Assembly: GCA_964016885.1 (NCBI GenBank)
Contig: OZ024743.1
Span: 179,968,974-180,032,973, forward strand
Length of the DNA: 64,000 nucleotides
Source of the DNA: Eledone cirrhosa
Taxonomy: Eukaryota > Mollusca > Cephalopoda > Octopoda > Eledonidae
Reading direction: 5' to 3'
The notes beneath the pieces were generated by a model. The model worked only from the letters and a program-made list of their open reading frames with translations. It did no database searches and was not told the origin of the DNA. Within the stretch, counting starts at the first letter, position 1; each line of letters starts with the position of its first letter. Below are positions 41,930 through 52,499 of the stretch, one piece after another. The translations under genes were made by a program, and so were the position numbers.

Positions 41930-42105
41930 TTGACTCAGTATATTCGACGTTCGCTTTACAAGCATAAGGATCAGAATTTGATCCCACTGCTTGTACTTTT
42001 GGGTAAGAGACTTTTGGCTATAGCCTCGAAATGGGCCATACCTTTTGAATAAAACTGAAAAGCTGTCAAATACATTGTACCTACCATTGTACCTACGGGC
42101 TATAT
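41930..42105 (+). mobile_element. tRNA-derived SINE of a second family, old
   Basis: ttgactcagtatattcgacg and ggatcagaatttgatccc look like a decayed tRNA-type head (A- and B-box). The body gagacttttggctatagcct and cgaaatgggcc resembles the 'ctatagcctcggg' domain I recall from cephalopod SINEs. Diverged. Confidence 0.5.
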
Positions 42106-42790
42106 CACACAGTGTGTCCCACTGAATCAACCTTGAAAATTGCGTTACGGGTGAGCATGTTTGGAAAGTACACCAAGAATTTCAAAATCATAGGTGTTTC
42201 CGCTGTTCGAATAACTGTAACACGACATATCGAAACAGACGGAGCTTTATTTACTTAAAGGTAATTCTGGGGTTACGTCGAGTTATAAAAATGTGTATAT
42301 TTTTATCAGAATAGGAAGAATGAGAGTAAAAATAAAAAGAATCCTGATTTGAAAGCAGAATGTAAATGACTGTTCAGGTTGTGTAACAATTGATTTAGTT
42401 TGCCATAAAGCACGATTTGCAGAATTTCAAACACACACATATAGTTATATATTATTTATACCAAAGTAATATCATTATTAGACTGTTGTATGTGAGATAG
42501 AATAACAGACTAAAGCATTTGCATTATTTAATGTCCTGCGTCGCCATTCTCATATACATTTCCGCCTGGATCGATCTTCTAATTACTCTTTCGTCCCTTT
42601 CACATATACTGAGGTACATCAAAGTAATATACACCCAGTCTACAATGGCTGTACACCAATGTTAGTTATGTATTATTCCCCATAATGATATGTTGAAGAA
42701 TATATATATATATACATATATGTCTACACCCTAGTAGAGGCTTGCTAAACACACAAGCTGAAATCGCTTGGTGGCGCAGTCGGGATTTCA

Positions 42791-42792
<2 letters not shown>
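42106..42792. other. AT-rich unique DNA
   Basis: Nothing recognised apart from a short TA run near 42702. Confidence 0.65.

Positions 42793-42851
<59 letters not shown>
42793..42851. repeat. (CT)n microsatellite
   Basis: Pure CT run. Confidence 0.97.
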
Positions 42852-42855
<4 letters not shown>

Positions 42856-44108
42856 AAGTACAGCCAAACATAGAGTACAACAATGAACGGGAAAATTTGA
42901 AAAAAAAAGTCTGCTCTAGCCAATGTTTTAACTTTATTTGTCCTTATGTTTCACTGTCTGGGATTATTTTGATTTTTTACATATCTCTATTAGATTATTC
43001 TATTTACTTATTTCTTATTACTTTTCTTTGATTTTTTTTCTGGTTTCCATTCCATTTCTTTATTGTCAATAACATACTAAGATTTGAGGATTAACATAGA
43101 TTACTTCATAATTAATATTTGAGTAGGTGGAAAGTAAACCCAGTTTTATATGAGACTTATTCTATGTTCTTCATACCATATCTCTATTGTTACCTCCAGT
43201 ATGGAGAACATATTTGAGTTGCTAATTATCTACTCTGATATTTCGTGATGTTTCAATATAAGCATCTATTCCGTTTTCTTCTTAACTTAAAACGTTTCCA
43301 GATTTGCTATCATTGATTCTATCCACTTACTGTATTATAATTATTTGTTTAATCATCACATAGTCAAAGAGTGTTTGACTCGCAGAGATTTTGCATCACG
43401 AAGAATCTAAATAGATTTTAGATTTGGTTTCCAAATCAGTATTATAATGTACTATATTTAATAATGTAATGAATTGTTTCCATCGTTTCCCTGCATTTTC
43501 CATTACTATGTTCCAAATCAGCCGCTCTTTACATTCTATTTCCCAATTTTATACGCATTATTCCAAAGACGCATTATTCCAAATGCGGTACTAATTATTT
43601 TATGTAATTCTATATATCCCAAGATTATGGCATAAAGCAAATGATAGACAAATCTCCACCATGATAAGAATAGGGTCTCTCGGAGTGAGTATTCTGAGAC
43701 TATCATACCCCTATTAAAATGTGTTGCGAGTGAAATAAGACAATGTCGTATTAGTTGTTTGGCCCTAACATATGGAGATTTTTTTATAAACAATGATTAT
43801 AGATTAAAATCATTTAATCCACACATTAATATTGTGGTTCCTGTAACAGTATACGAACGAATAGACTCGATCGACACATTTATGCGTTTCACAGTTACCC
43901 CTCTATCAACAAACGTGAAGACTTTACGAACATTTATCGGGTTAAACCAAACGGGAGGAGAGCTTAGGGTAGACTGCGAGCAAGATGGCTGGGTAATATC
44001 CACGAGCTCGGTTGGACTTGTTTAGGGAACCAGCCGGATCAATTGGAGACAGTTATTTTCTGACAGGACCCACTGGAAAAAGTGTTTGAGGACTCTGTAC
44101 CCTACGAC
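42852..44108. other. AT-rich DNA; one unassigned 88-codon ORF
   Basis: An open frame at 43759-44025 (plus) reads INIVVPVTVYERIDSIDTFM and GLNQTGGELRVDCEQDGWV. It matches nothing I know and has no supporting signals. The rest shows nothing. Confidence 0.4.
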
Positions 44109-44109
44109 C

Positions 44110-44131
44110 CTCTCTCTCTCTCTCTCTCTCT

Positions 44132-44198
<67 letters not shown>

Positions 44199-44273
44199 AG
44201 AAGAAGAAGAAGAAGAAGAAGAAGAAGAAGAAGAAGAAGAAGAAGAAGAAGAAGAAGAAGAAGAAGAAGAAGA
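44110..44273. repeat. (CT)n(GA)n palindromic tract followed by (GAA)n
   Basis: A CT run turns directly into a GA run at 44132, so it can fold on itself; about 26 GAA units follow from 44198. Confidence 0.97.
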
Positions 44274-44329
44274 AAGGCTATCACTCGTCTCAGGTATACG
44301 TTTGCCAATTTGGGTTAAAACAAGACAAA

Positions 44330-44466
44330 CAGTTTTTATTGGTACTTTATCGATCTCATAAGGGTGAAAGGCAAAGTTAACCTCGAAGAGATTTGAACTC
44401 AGAACAATACTATATGTCTCAAAACATGTTCTCCACCGCTCAATTGATACTGCCATTTCACCGCCC
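44330..44466 (-). mobile_element. tRNA-derived SINE
   Basis: Contains aagggtgaaaggcaaagtta, gagatttgaactcagaac (B-box side) and attgatactgccatttcacc (head), inverted. Confidence 0.85.
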
Positions 44467-44997
44467 ATTATATTTAATATTGAATGTGTCCTTTCTGTGT
44501 TGCGGCTCTAGTAGATCTAGTTTAACTGTTATTTAATAATATAAAGTGAATGAGAAATAAAAAGATTTGAAAACTTGTTGAAAGTTGAGAAAACTGAAAA
44601 ACGTAGGCTACGTCGTTAAATCTACAGTCAATGACAGATAACATAGGACATTACCCACGTCTTCAAATCCGTCATATAATTTAATTTAATTTAAAAATCC
44701 CCAAAATCATTGATGTCGCCAGCTAGACGGATCTCCAAGCAATAATTGTTCTAAGGGATGGTATTATCTAATTATCATCCAGTTACTATATCTTCCTATT
44801 GACAAAGATGTTATTCTAGAAGCTAGATTGTCGACGCCAAACCCACTGAATTGTAGTATATGCCATCCTGATCTGAATAATTTTTATCATTTTAAGATTA
44901 ATAATCTCTTTTTGTTTGCTATATCCGTAGAAAGATTCGCTTGTTTAAATATGTGCTGAGAATGAAATATACTTCGCCGTCCATTTTATTATTAACA
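44467..44997. other. AT-rich unique DNA
   Basis: Nothing recognised. Confidence 0.65.
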
Positions 44998-45892
44998 CTA
45001 GCAGAGGTACCCGGCGTTGAAAAGGATACGGTATTTTGGAACGCGGGCCGCCAATAGACCTAAAAACTGCATGCCTGGACAATATGTAAAGAAAATAAAC
45101 CGAATACTCTGATAGATGGATAATCTTTAAGATTTTCCTCGATGAAGTAGGAAAAATGCAGGTTTTCACCTAATGCAGGACCTATGGGATGAAGAAAATG
45201 AATTTTTTTATGTGCATAATATGTCTTGAAAATCGGCTAGACGTAACGCCTCCAAAAAGCCCCAAGAAGCTGAACAAATGAAGTTTTTCACATAATGAGG
45301 GCCCTAGGCCATAAGGAAGTTGGATTTTCTTTGCTCACGGTATGAAGAAGAGACTGACTAATACATAGTTACAATTTCAAGGAAATCGGTCTGACGTAAC
45401 GCCTCCAAAAAACCCTAAAAATGTTAAACAACTCAGTTTTTCACCTAATGCAGGCCCTAGGAGATAAAAAAAAAGTTGAATTTTGATGTGCATAACACTC
45501 CCTGAAACATAAGTAATACACATGTAAAGTTTGAAAATAATCGGTTTTAGGGATCAAACTCACACACACACACATACACACACACACAGACATCCTCAAG
45601 GAAGTGACGTAATGCAGACAGAAGACACACAGACAGATATTATAAGGGCGCGACATTATAAGTATGTATCTATCTAAAAAGAGAAAGACTAAGAATTATA
45701 GAGCGAGATCGCTAAATCGCCTGATCTGGTCCCTGGGGCATAGAAAATGTGAAATGTTTTTTGCTCAGAACACTCCCTGAAATATACGTATTACATGTGT
45801 AAAGTTTGAAAACAGTCGGTTGGGTGGTTCTCGAGTTTTAGGGATTCGAACTCACACACACAGACAGACATCCTCAGTTTTATATATATAGA
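44998..45892 (-). mobile_element. Non-autonomous Helitron, copy H2
   Basis: On the minus strand it begins TCTATATATATAAAACTGAG (right end) and ends cgccgggtacctctgCTAG followed by T (left end). It is homologous to H1 (7340-8386), including the gcccgcattaggtgaaa units and the cgcgcccttataat block. It has no protein. Its 5' TC is directly preceded by another CTAG instead of host A. Confidence 0.78.
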
Positions 45893-45931
45893 CTAGCAGA
45901 AAAACCACCCCCCGGGTGGTTTTCTGCTAGC
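45893..45931. repeat. Palindrome made of two Helitron-like 3' tips
   Basis: ctagcagaaaaaccacccc on the left faces gggtggttttctgctag on the right, a 39-bp near-perfect palindrome. Each half ends in ctgCTAG like the 3' tips of H1-H3. Confidence 0.8.
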
Positions 45932-45965
45932 ATGTGTAGTGTGTATATTGATATTATATGCATGT

Positions 45966-46107
45966 AGATACTTTATTTTATCGACCCCGTGAGGATGAAA
46001 GGCAAAGTTAACCCAGCGGTATTTGAAATCAGACAGTAAAGGGACGTAACTCCATGCTATGAAGCATGGTGTCCGACTCTCTACAGATTCTGCCAATCCA
46101 CCGCCCT
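45966..46107 (-). mobile_element. tRNA-derived SINE
   Basis: Contains tttatcgaccccgtgaggat, gaaaggcaaagttaaccc and gattctgccaatccaccgcc, inverted. Confidence 0.87.
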
Positions 46108-46149
46108 AATGTCTGTACGTAATGAGGTAGTGAGAGGGGAGAGAAAGAA

Positions 46150-46339
46150 AGACAGAGGTGAAGTGACGAAGTGACTCTCTCCTCCTCCTCCTCCTCCTCC
46201 ATCTCCCCATTCGTCAGAGCGATAGAGGGGAGGAATGTTAGTGTGTTACAAAGAGAAAGAGTGAGAGTGAGAGAAACAGACAGACTAAAAGAGAGGGATA
46301 GCTGGAGAGAGAGAGATAGCAACAGATACAGTACAGTAG
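46150..46339. repeat. GA/CTC low-complexity tract
   Basis: (CTC)n at 46180-46200 and GAGA-rich DNA up to 46320. Confidence 0.85.
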
Positions 46340-46444
46340 CTAAGGGATGTATATATATTTCTGTGTGTATATATATATACATTTCTGTGTGTGTAATATA
46401 TATATATATATACACACAGAAATATATATACATTTCTGTGTGTA

Positions 46445-46475
<31 letters not shown>

Positions 46476-46601
46476 AATATATATATATTTCTGTATGTGT
46501 GTATATATATATATATTACACACACAGAAATGTATATATATTTCTCTGTGTGTATATATATATATATATATATTACACACACAGAAATGTATATATATAT
46601 C

Positions 46602-46642
<41 letters not shown>

Positions 46643-46672
46643 CACACACAGAAATGTATATATGTTTCTGTA
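46340..46672. repeat. Array of alternating inverted units built on (TA)n and TTTCTGTGTG
   Basis: tttctgtgtgtgta and its inverse tacacacacagaaa alternate about six times, separated by TA runs, so each neighbouring pair is a hairpin. Confidence 0.9.
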
Positions 46673-46689
46673 GCACTCCTCAATTCCCC

Positions 46690-46924
46690 GCTCTCTCCCT
46701 CCCGCTATCCCCCTCTTGTAGTCTGTTTCTTTCTTTCACTCTCACTCTCTCTCTACGCGTGCGCAAAAAACATTCGCACGCGCGCACGTGTTTTAGGGTC
46801 TATTCACACTCTCTCTCTCCCTCTCTCCCTCCCCCTATCCCACTCTCGTAGTCTGTCTCTTTCTTTCACTCTCACTCTCTCTCTACGCTTGCGCAAAAAA
46901 CATTCGCACGCGCGCACGTGTTTC
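46690..46924 (+). repeat. Two-unit tandem duplication, period 130 bp
   Basis: 46690-46794 and 46820-46924 are nearly identical. Both run from a CT-rich stretch through gtagtctgt to tgcgcaaaaaacattcgc and acgcgcgcacgtg, a GC-rich patch unusual here. Confidence 0.88.
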
Positions 46925-47218
46925 CACTGTCGGACAGACAGACAGAGAAATTGCTGGTTATATATTATAAGGAGATAACTTTCTGCAAATATCAGTGAAG
47001 CAGACACCAAGTGATAGATCATAGCCAGGATTGAGAATGTTTCTTATATAGCGCGGTAGAGGGCATGATAGTGTATCTAAACACATGGATTTGGTATTTG
47101 ATTGTGAAGAAACTAACATTTTACTTTTTATATTTTACTTTTATATTTTACTTGAAGACGTTTTTCGGTATTTTAATTAAAATAACAACAGAAACATAAT
47201 AAAAGTAACCATAATAAT

Positions 47219-47331
47219 AATTGTTTCTACGTTAGGCACAAGGGCAGCAATTTGAAGAAGAGGGGAAAATTTATTAAATCGAGCCCACTGCTTACTCGTT
47301 CTTTATTTTATCGACCCCTTAAGATTCCTGC
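47219..47331 (-). mobile_element. tRNA-derived SINE, tail half only
   Basis: Contains tgtttctacgttaggcacaa, gcagcaatttgaag and ttattttatcgaccccttaa, inverted; the tRNA-like head is missing. Confidence 0.8.
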
Positions 47332-47774
47332 TTTGCTTGAACAATATATTAAATATTAAATCTTCTCTAATATTTAACTCTGCTAACCCAAACATTGAGC
47401 ACACTCCGCTTCGGCTATTGGCATTTAGTAATCTATATTACACTTCTCCTTATCTCTCTGGTCCTTCCTTCTCTCCTACAATACTCATACCCTATTATAT
47501 ATAGATATATATAGATATATGTGTGTGTGTGTGTGTGTGTGTATAGCGAGAAAGAGCGGAATGGCTTATATATATATATATATATTTAAAAAAACATAAA
47601 CCCTACATCTCCATTTAACTTTTGAAAATCATAAGAACATAAGAACTGTGAAACCGGTAAAGGAAATAAATAACTATTCTTAAAAAGACTTCAGTTGCAT
47701 TTAAATTTCTTTTCCTTAAACTTTCACCCGTGTAGGACATCTCGTATTTTTTATTTTAAAAAAAACCGCATTTT

Positions 47775-47780
<6 letters not shown>
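47332..47780. other. AT-rich DNA with short TA/TG runs
   Basis: (TG)n at 47521-47542 and TA at 47565-47585. No gene is seen. Confidence 0.7.

Positions 47781-47871
<91 letters not shown>
47781..47871. repeat. (TA)n microsatellite
   Basis: Pure TA run. Confidence 0.97.
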
Positions 47872-47873
<2 letters not shown>

Positions 47874-48117
47874 ACACATATATTTTTATTGTTTGACCCG
47901 AATTACTTGGTCGTTTGTTTTGGCTGTGCGGATGATATGTTTAACCATCATCTCAGTGTGTTTGGCCCTTAACGTATGTTGTAGCTCTGATTCACATGAA
48001 TCATCGAGCGCTTGCCACACATATCGGATGTTGATTTTCGTTAATTCCTGTGCTGAAATACGATTCTCGCTAATTTATATTTGTATATATATATATATAT
48101 ATATAGGTTGCATCTTT

Positions 48118-48362
48118 TCAGGGTATGTCAATACTTATTTTTAAAATTAATCTATATTATATTTTATGTGATGAAAGCGCACCATAATCTGCTTTGGTGG
48201 CCCTTGAAATGTGTATAATGAAATAAATATGGTTTTATAAATATAGTTTACATTTGTTAATATATTGTATATTTACTCCAAAATTTGTTGAGTGCTTTAT
48301 ATCAGTTATAAAATTATTTTGCTTGTTGTATCCCAACAAATTAAATATAACCTCTACATATA
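48118..48362 (-). repeat. Single copy of the 13.1-kb dispersed repeat
   Basis: Its minus strand matches 13105-13345 (gttatatttaatttgttggg, gcactcaacaa, caatatattaa, attatggtgcg). It lacks the inverted second half. Confidence 0.8.
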
Positions 48363-48915
48363 TATATATATATATATATATATAGAAAGGATGAATATAA
48401 AATGAAAGTGCTTTTGTTAAAAAAGGAATTTATTAGGTATTGACATATGTTTCTGTAACAGACCGAATACCTATGTATCGCTGCTTGCGTAATCATATAA
48501 TGTTAGCAAGTATTCGATAGCAAATGTATAAACAGTTGTCACTTCTTCAGAGATTTTGGATAAACTGGATAAAATCAGAAAAATTGAAGTATTTATATTA
48601 GTAAAAGAGGAAGGAACAGAGGGGATAGAATATGACAGATGGTAAAATAATTTACTGCTAAACAAGTATATAATGGGTTTTTAATGAGAATACCATGAGT
48701 AAATCTAAATAAGAATTTTGGGAGTGCCGATTTTAATCTCTACTTGACCAACTGGACAGTGGACAGGGCTGGTCATTTGGTGCAGTAGTATTAATCATAA
48801 AGTGTCAATTGGGGAAGGGGGAGATTTCGATTGCTACTAAATAACATCAATGCTAGTAGTCAGCTGGTATTTCCACTAGGGAATTGAATAAAAAAATCAG
48901 AAATCTCATTTTATC

Positions 48916-48960
<45 letters not shown>

Positions 48961-49339
48961 GAGAGAGATAGATAGAAGGAAATTAGAAAAGTAGTAGGAC
49001 AAAAAGAGTGAAACAATTCCTCTGTGTATGATAAAAGGTCTGAATATGTTAGCCATTCTAGAAATAATCTACAGCTACAACAGAATAGAGTGGAAATTAA
49101 GTACAGTGAAGTGACTAGATATGTGCACCAGCAAACTATTCTCAGACTCCCCTAAAGCTGAGAGAGATACGATTTACTTAACAACGGCACCATAACGTGG
49201 GGGCTGCATACAGATTGTGTACTATTCTAAAAAATTAAAATAGATTACTAATACATGGAACAAAATAATGATTAGTATACTAAGGCAACATGAAAACAAG
49301 ATAATATAATTAGTTATATATCTGCATATAGAAATGTGT
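48363..49339. other. AT-rich DNA with short microsatellites
   Basis: (TA)n at 48358-48384 and (TG)n at 48920-48959. No gene is seen. Confidence 0.65.
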
Positions 49340-49353
49340 GTATATATATATAC

Positions 49354-49393
<40 letters not shown>

Positions 49394-49420
49394 CTATATA
49401 TATATATATATATATACATA

Positions 49421-49453
<33 letters not shown>

Positions 49454-49525
49454 TGTATATATACTGTATATATACTGTATATATATTTATATATATTCAT
49501 ATATAAATATTTGTATATATATATA

Positions 49526-49590
<65 letters not shown>
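49340..49590. repeat. (TA)n/(TG)n microsatellite
   Basis: TA runs with phase changes, then about 30 TG units. Confidence 0.96.
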
Positions 49591-49593
<3 letters not shown>

Positions 49594-50321
49594 GAAGGTA
49601 GAAGTTTATTCCACCAATGAAAATTATTTAGATAAGGAGAGGATTATACAACACGTACCTAATACTTAAAAACAAGGAAAATATAGCTTTATAATTATTA
49701 TGAGACAGCAGATGATTTAATAAAGTCAATTTCTATGTATACATCAGTACAGTGTAAAATCTAATAAAATATATACTTATATAAAAACAAAATAACAGAA
49801 ACTTTAAGGCCGACCAAATATATAATAACCTACAGAAAACAAAATGAAAGCAGAACAACAAAATAATATATTTGAGTAATATATTTGGGAAATAATTCAT
49901 TGCCTATATCCCACAAAAATAGACTCAGACAAAATAAAGGAATGTCTATGTTCTGTCAGCTATATTGAACTCGATTATACTCACACATCCTGACCCTTCA
50001 ATTAAACGATGTATGAAAGATAGTTCAATCATTATATCTTTCAAAGAATATGGCCGGAATATATCAGTCAGAAAATGATAGAGAGGAACATTCAGCATAG
50101 TTAACCCCGATGTATTAGAATCTCATTTATTTAATACAGTGAATAAAGAAAACATTTATCAACTGAGATTATTCACGTAATTCGTGTATTAATCTCTATG
50201 AAGTAGTGAGTAAAATATAATATAAACCTAATCCCAGGAGGATGAATCTGATATCAGCTGGTTGAAAATGTTGGATAATATTGAAAATGTAGATTAGTGT
50301 TGAACATATATTCTAAGCAAA
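49591..50321. other. AT-rich DNA upstream of the signal-peptide exon
   Basis: No repeat was recognised; it may contain promoter or 5' UTR sequence but no core element stands out. Confidence 0.55.
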
Positions 50322-50378
50322 TTGTTAAAAGCAACTGAATGTTTCGTGGAATGTCGATCTTCGTGTGAGCCTCGTGAG

Positions 50379-50469
50379 ATGGAGTGGCTGTTCCAGCGCA
50401 TCTCCTTCACCGTCCTCTGGATCGAGTTATTCTCCATCCTGTCAGCCGGGACCCACAGGCAGGCGCAGG
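50379..50469 (+). CDS. Candidate first coding exon of a secreted or membrane protein
   Basis: ATG at 50379 starts MEWLFQRISFTVLWIELFSI, followed by LSAGTHRQAQ. A short N-terminal part ending in Arg, a hydrophobic core of about 16 residues and a small-residue S-A-G cleavage-like site make a good signal peptide. The exon would end CAGG before GTAAGT (donor at 50470), a strong splice site, after 30 codons plus one base (phase 1), as is common for extracellular proteins. The segment is much more GC-rich than its surroundings. The frame is also open upstream from an ATG at 50322 (19 codons earlier), but that start would bury the signal peptide. No downstream exon was recognised, so the family is unknown. 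This is the only convincing host coding candidate in the window. Confidence 0.6.
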
Positions 50470-50911
50470 GTAAGTTAAACATTGGTAGTGGAGGATACTC
50501 GATCAGACGTCACAAACAAAAATGAAATTGTGGTCAAGGCCTGCCAAGACATCGTTTTCCAGATTAATATAAGGAGTGTTTGATTATGGTTTTGTTACAG
50601 GACAGCTATTGAAAATGTTCCCCACTAGTGGATTCTGGAGACATTATCTATGAATAAGTTAGTACCAATAATACATATACACAGGGAACATGTTATATGC
50701 AAATAGAATATTGATGTAGAGATTCAAACTAATCGCCTGTTAGCATTTAATATCCTGGAAGTTTTTAGGCACTACCATTGTTACTGTCGCACTATTTCTC
50801 GCCATGGGACTTGGAGACTGGAGCCGAATGCTATCATTCTATTGTACAGCAATAGGAGACAGATTTCTTTCATATATATATATTTTTTCATATATATATA
50901 TGCAGAGGGTA

Positions 50912-50914
<3 letters not shown>
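50470..50914. other. Probable intron start
   Basis: It follows the splice donor. Nothing else is recognised apart from a short TA run near 50874. Confidence 0.5.
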
Positions 50915-50975
<61 letters not shown>

Positions 50976-50985
50976 AGAAGAATCT
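50915..50985. repeat. (GA)n microsatellite
   Basis: GA run ending in three GAA units. Confidence 0.97.
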
Positions 50986-50990
50986 AACTA

Positions 50991-51579
50991 TCTATCTATA
51001 TTATCTATTAGTTTGTTTTATTTACTTCTAAGCTGCATTATATTCTGCTTTCTCTATCTATATCCAATTGTTTTTACTTCAGACTATAACATTTATCGAT
51101 CATGCTACGATTTGTTGATGTAAATATAAAGCGAAAGGTGTCGATAAACTATCAGCACCATATAAATGACCATAGGTAAATAGGTAGAAATCTCGTTATG
51201 AAATATCATGACATATCAATGGACGTGTAGATGTATTTGAACTTGAAAATTATTACTAGTGACACATTGAAGAGAGGAAATTGAAGTATAATATAATTAT
51301 ATTAATATTAGGTTAGATAAAGATATGTTTATAAGAGAATTGGACGGAAGTCAAACATAGAAATACTTAGAAATTAATGAACTATAAACAAAACACAACA
51401 GACGGACACTAAAGAAAAGGTTATGAATATAATAGAAACATTAGATTAATATTTAAAACAACGAAATAACAAAATATAGTAAAATAGGAGTCAATTTCCT
51501 CATCGTTTTAGTGAATCTAAGTCATAACATTTTCAAGTTAAGTGAATTAAAAAGAGTAGGTACGAAATAAAGGGAGAGA
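50991..51579. other. AT-rich unique DNA
   Basis: Nothing recognised. Confidence 0.65.
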
Positions 51580-51792
51580 ATTGTTTCTAATTTTAGCAAA
51601 TTGCCAGCAATTTGAAGGAGTGGAGAAAGTCGATTAAATCGACCGCAGTTCATTACTGGTACTTATTTTATCGACCCTGTAAGTATTAAAGGCAAAGCTA
51701 ACCTCGGTGAGATGTAAACATAGAATGTAAAGAGGTATAACATTATTCCACAAAGCATGTTTTCCAACGCGCTACCGATTCTGCAAATCCAG
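51580..51792 (-). mobile_element. tRNA-derived SINE, full length, diverged
   Basis: Contains ttgccagcaatttgaaggag, ttattttatcgaccctgtaa, attaaaggcaaagctaacct and ctaccgattctgcaaatcca, inverted. Confidence 0.87.
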
Positions 51793-52396
51793 TACATTTA
51801 GAATACCTGATACAGGAGCCAATGTCCAACGATTATAGTTACCACGAACAAAGAAAAATAGAGTTATTCTGCAACTAGAAATGTATTACTAAATACCTCC
51901 TCTATCTGATATATCTAAATACTAAGAAACTCTCTGAAGAGCTTCTGTTGTCCAACGCTCCTGGGAATTTTATACCACTTATATATGTTAGATTCAGTAT
52001 ATATTTATTACTAAATGTCTACTTGCGGTATATCTCTGTTTTTCTTTGTTGTTGGTAAAAAATAAACAAAGGATTTAAAATATATAAATATATGATTTAA
52101 AATAGATAAATAAACGATTTAAATAAATAATTAAATACATAAACATTAACTATATACTGTATCTAAAATCTCTAAAGATTAAAGATGAAAGAAATAGTAA
52201 CAAAACAGGAAATACGAATATTAAGGAATCGAAAAGTATGTTTCAAGTGTAGACACATAAAAAAGTGTTTAAAAAATTAAAACTAATTTAAAAAGGGAAA
52301 ATATTATAAAATAGAGGCAATAATAATTATTTTATCATAAAGAGAAAACAGAACAGTGAATACAACTCCGATGAAATTGTGATATTTTGTAACGAG
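51793..52396. other. AT-rich unique DNA
   Basis: Nothing recognised. Confidence 0.65.
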
Positions 52397-52496
52397 GGGA
52401 TCGCGGTGTATCGGTGGAGCGTCTCGAACAAGATGCTTTGTGGCATTTAATTACTGCCTTCTACGGTCTGAGATCAAATCTCTCCGAGACTCGCTT
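52397..52496 (+). mobile_element. SINE head, interrupted by a LINE
   Basis: Contains gtatcggtggagcgtctcga, atgctttgtggc and tctgagatcaaatc (B-box). The tail is missing because the LINE sequence starts at about 52500. Confidence 0.7.
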
Positions 52497-52499
52497 TAA

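Noticed and set aside
44082..44468. Ser-rich, Arg-rich and Glu-rich ORFs on both strands
   Set aside because: They are six-frame readings of the (CT)n(GA)n(GAA)n tract.
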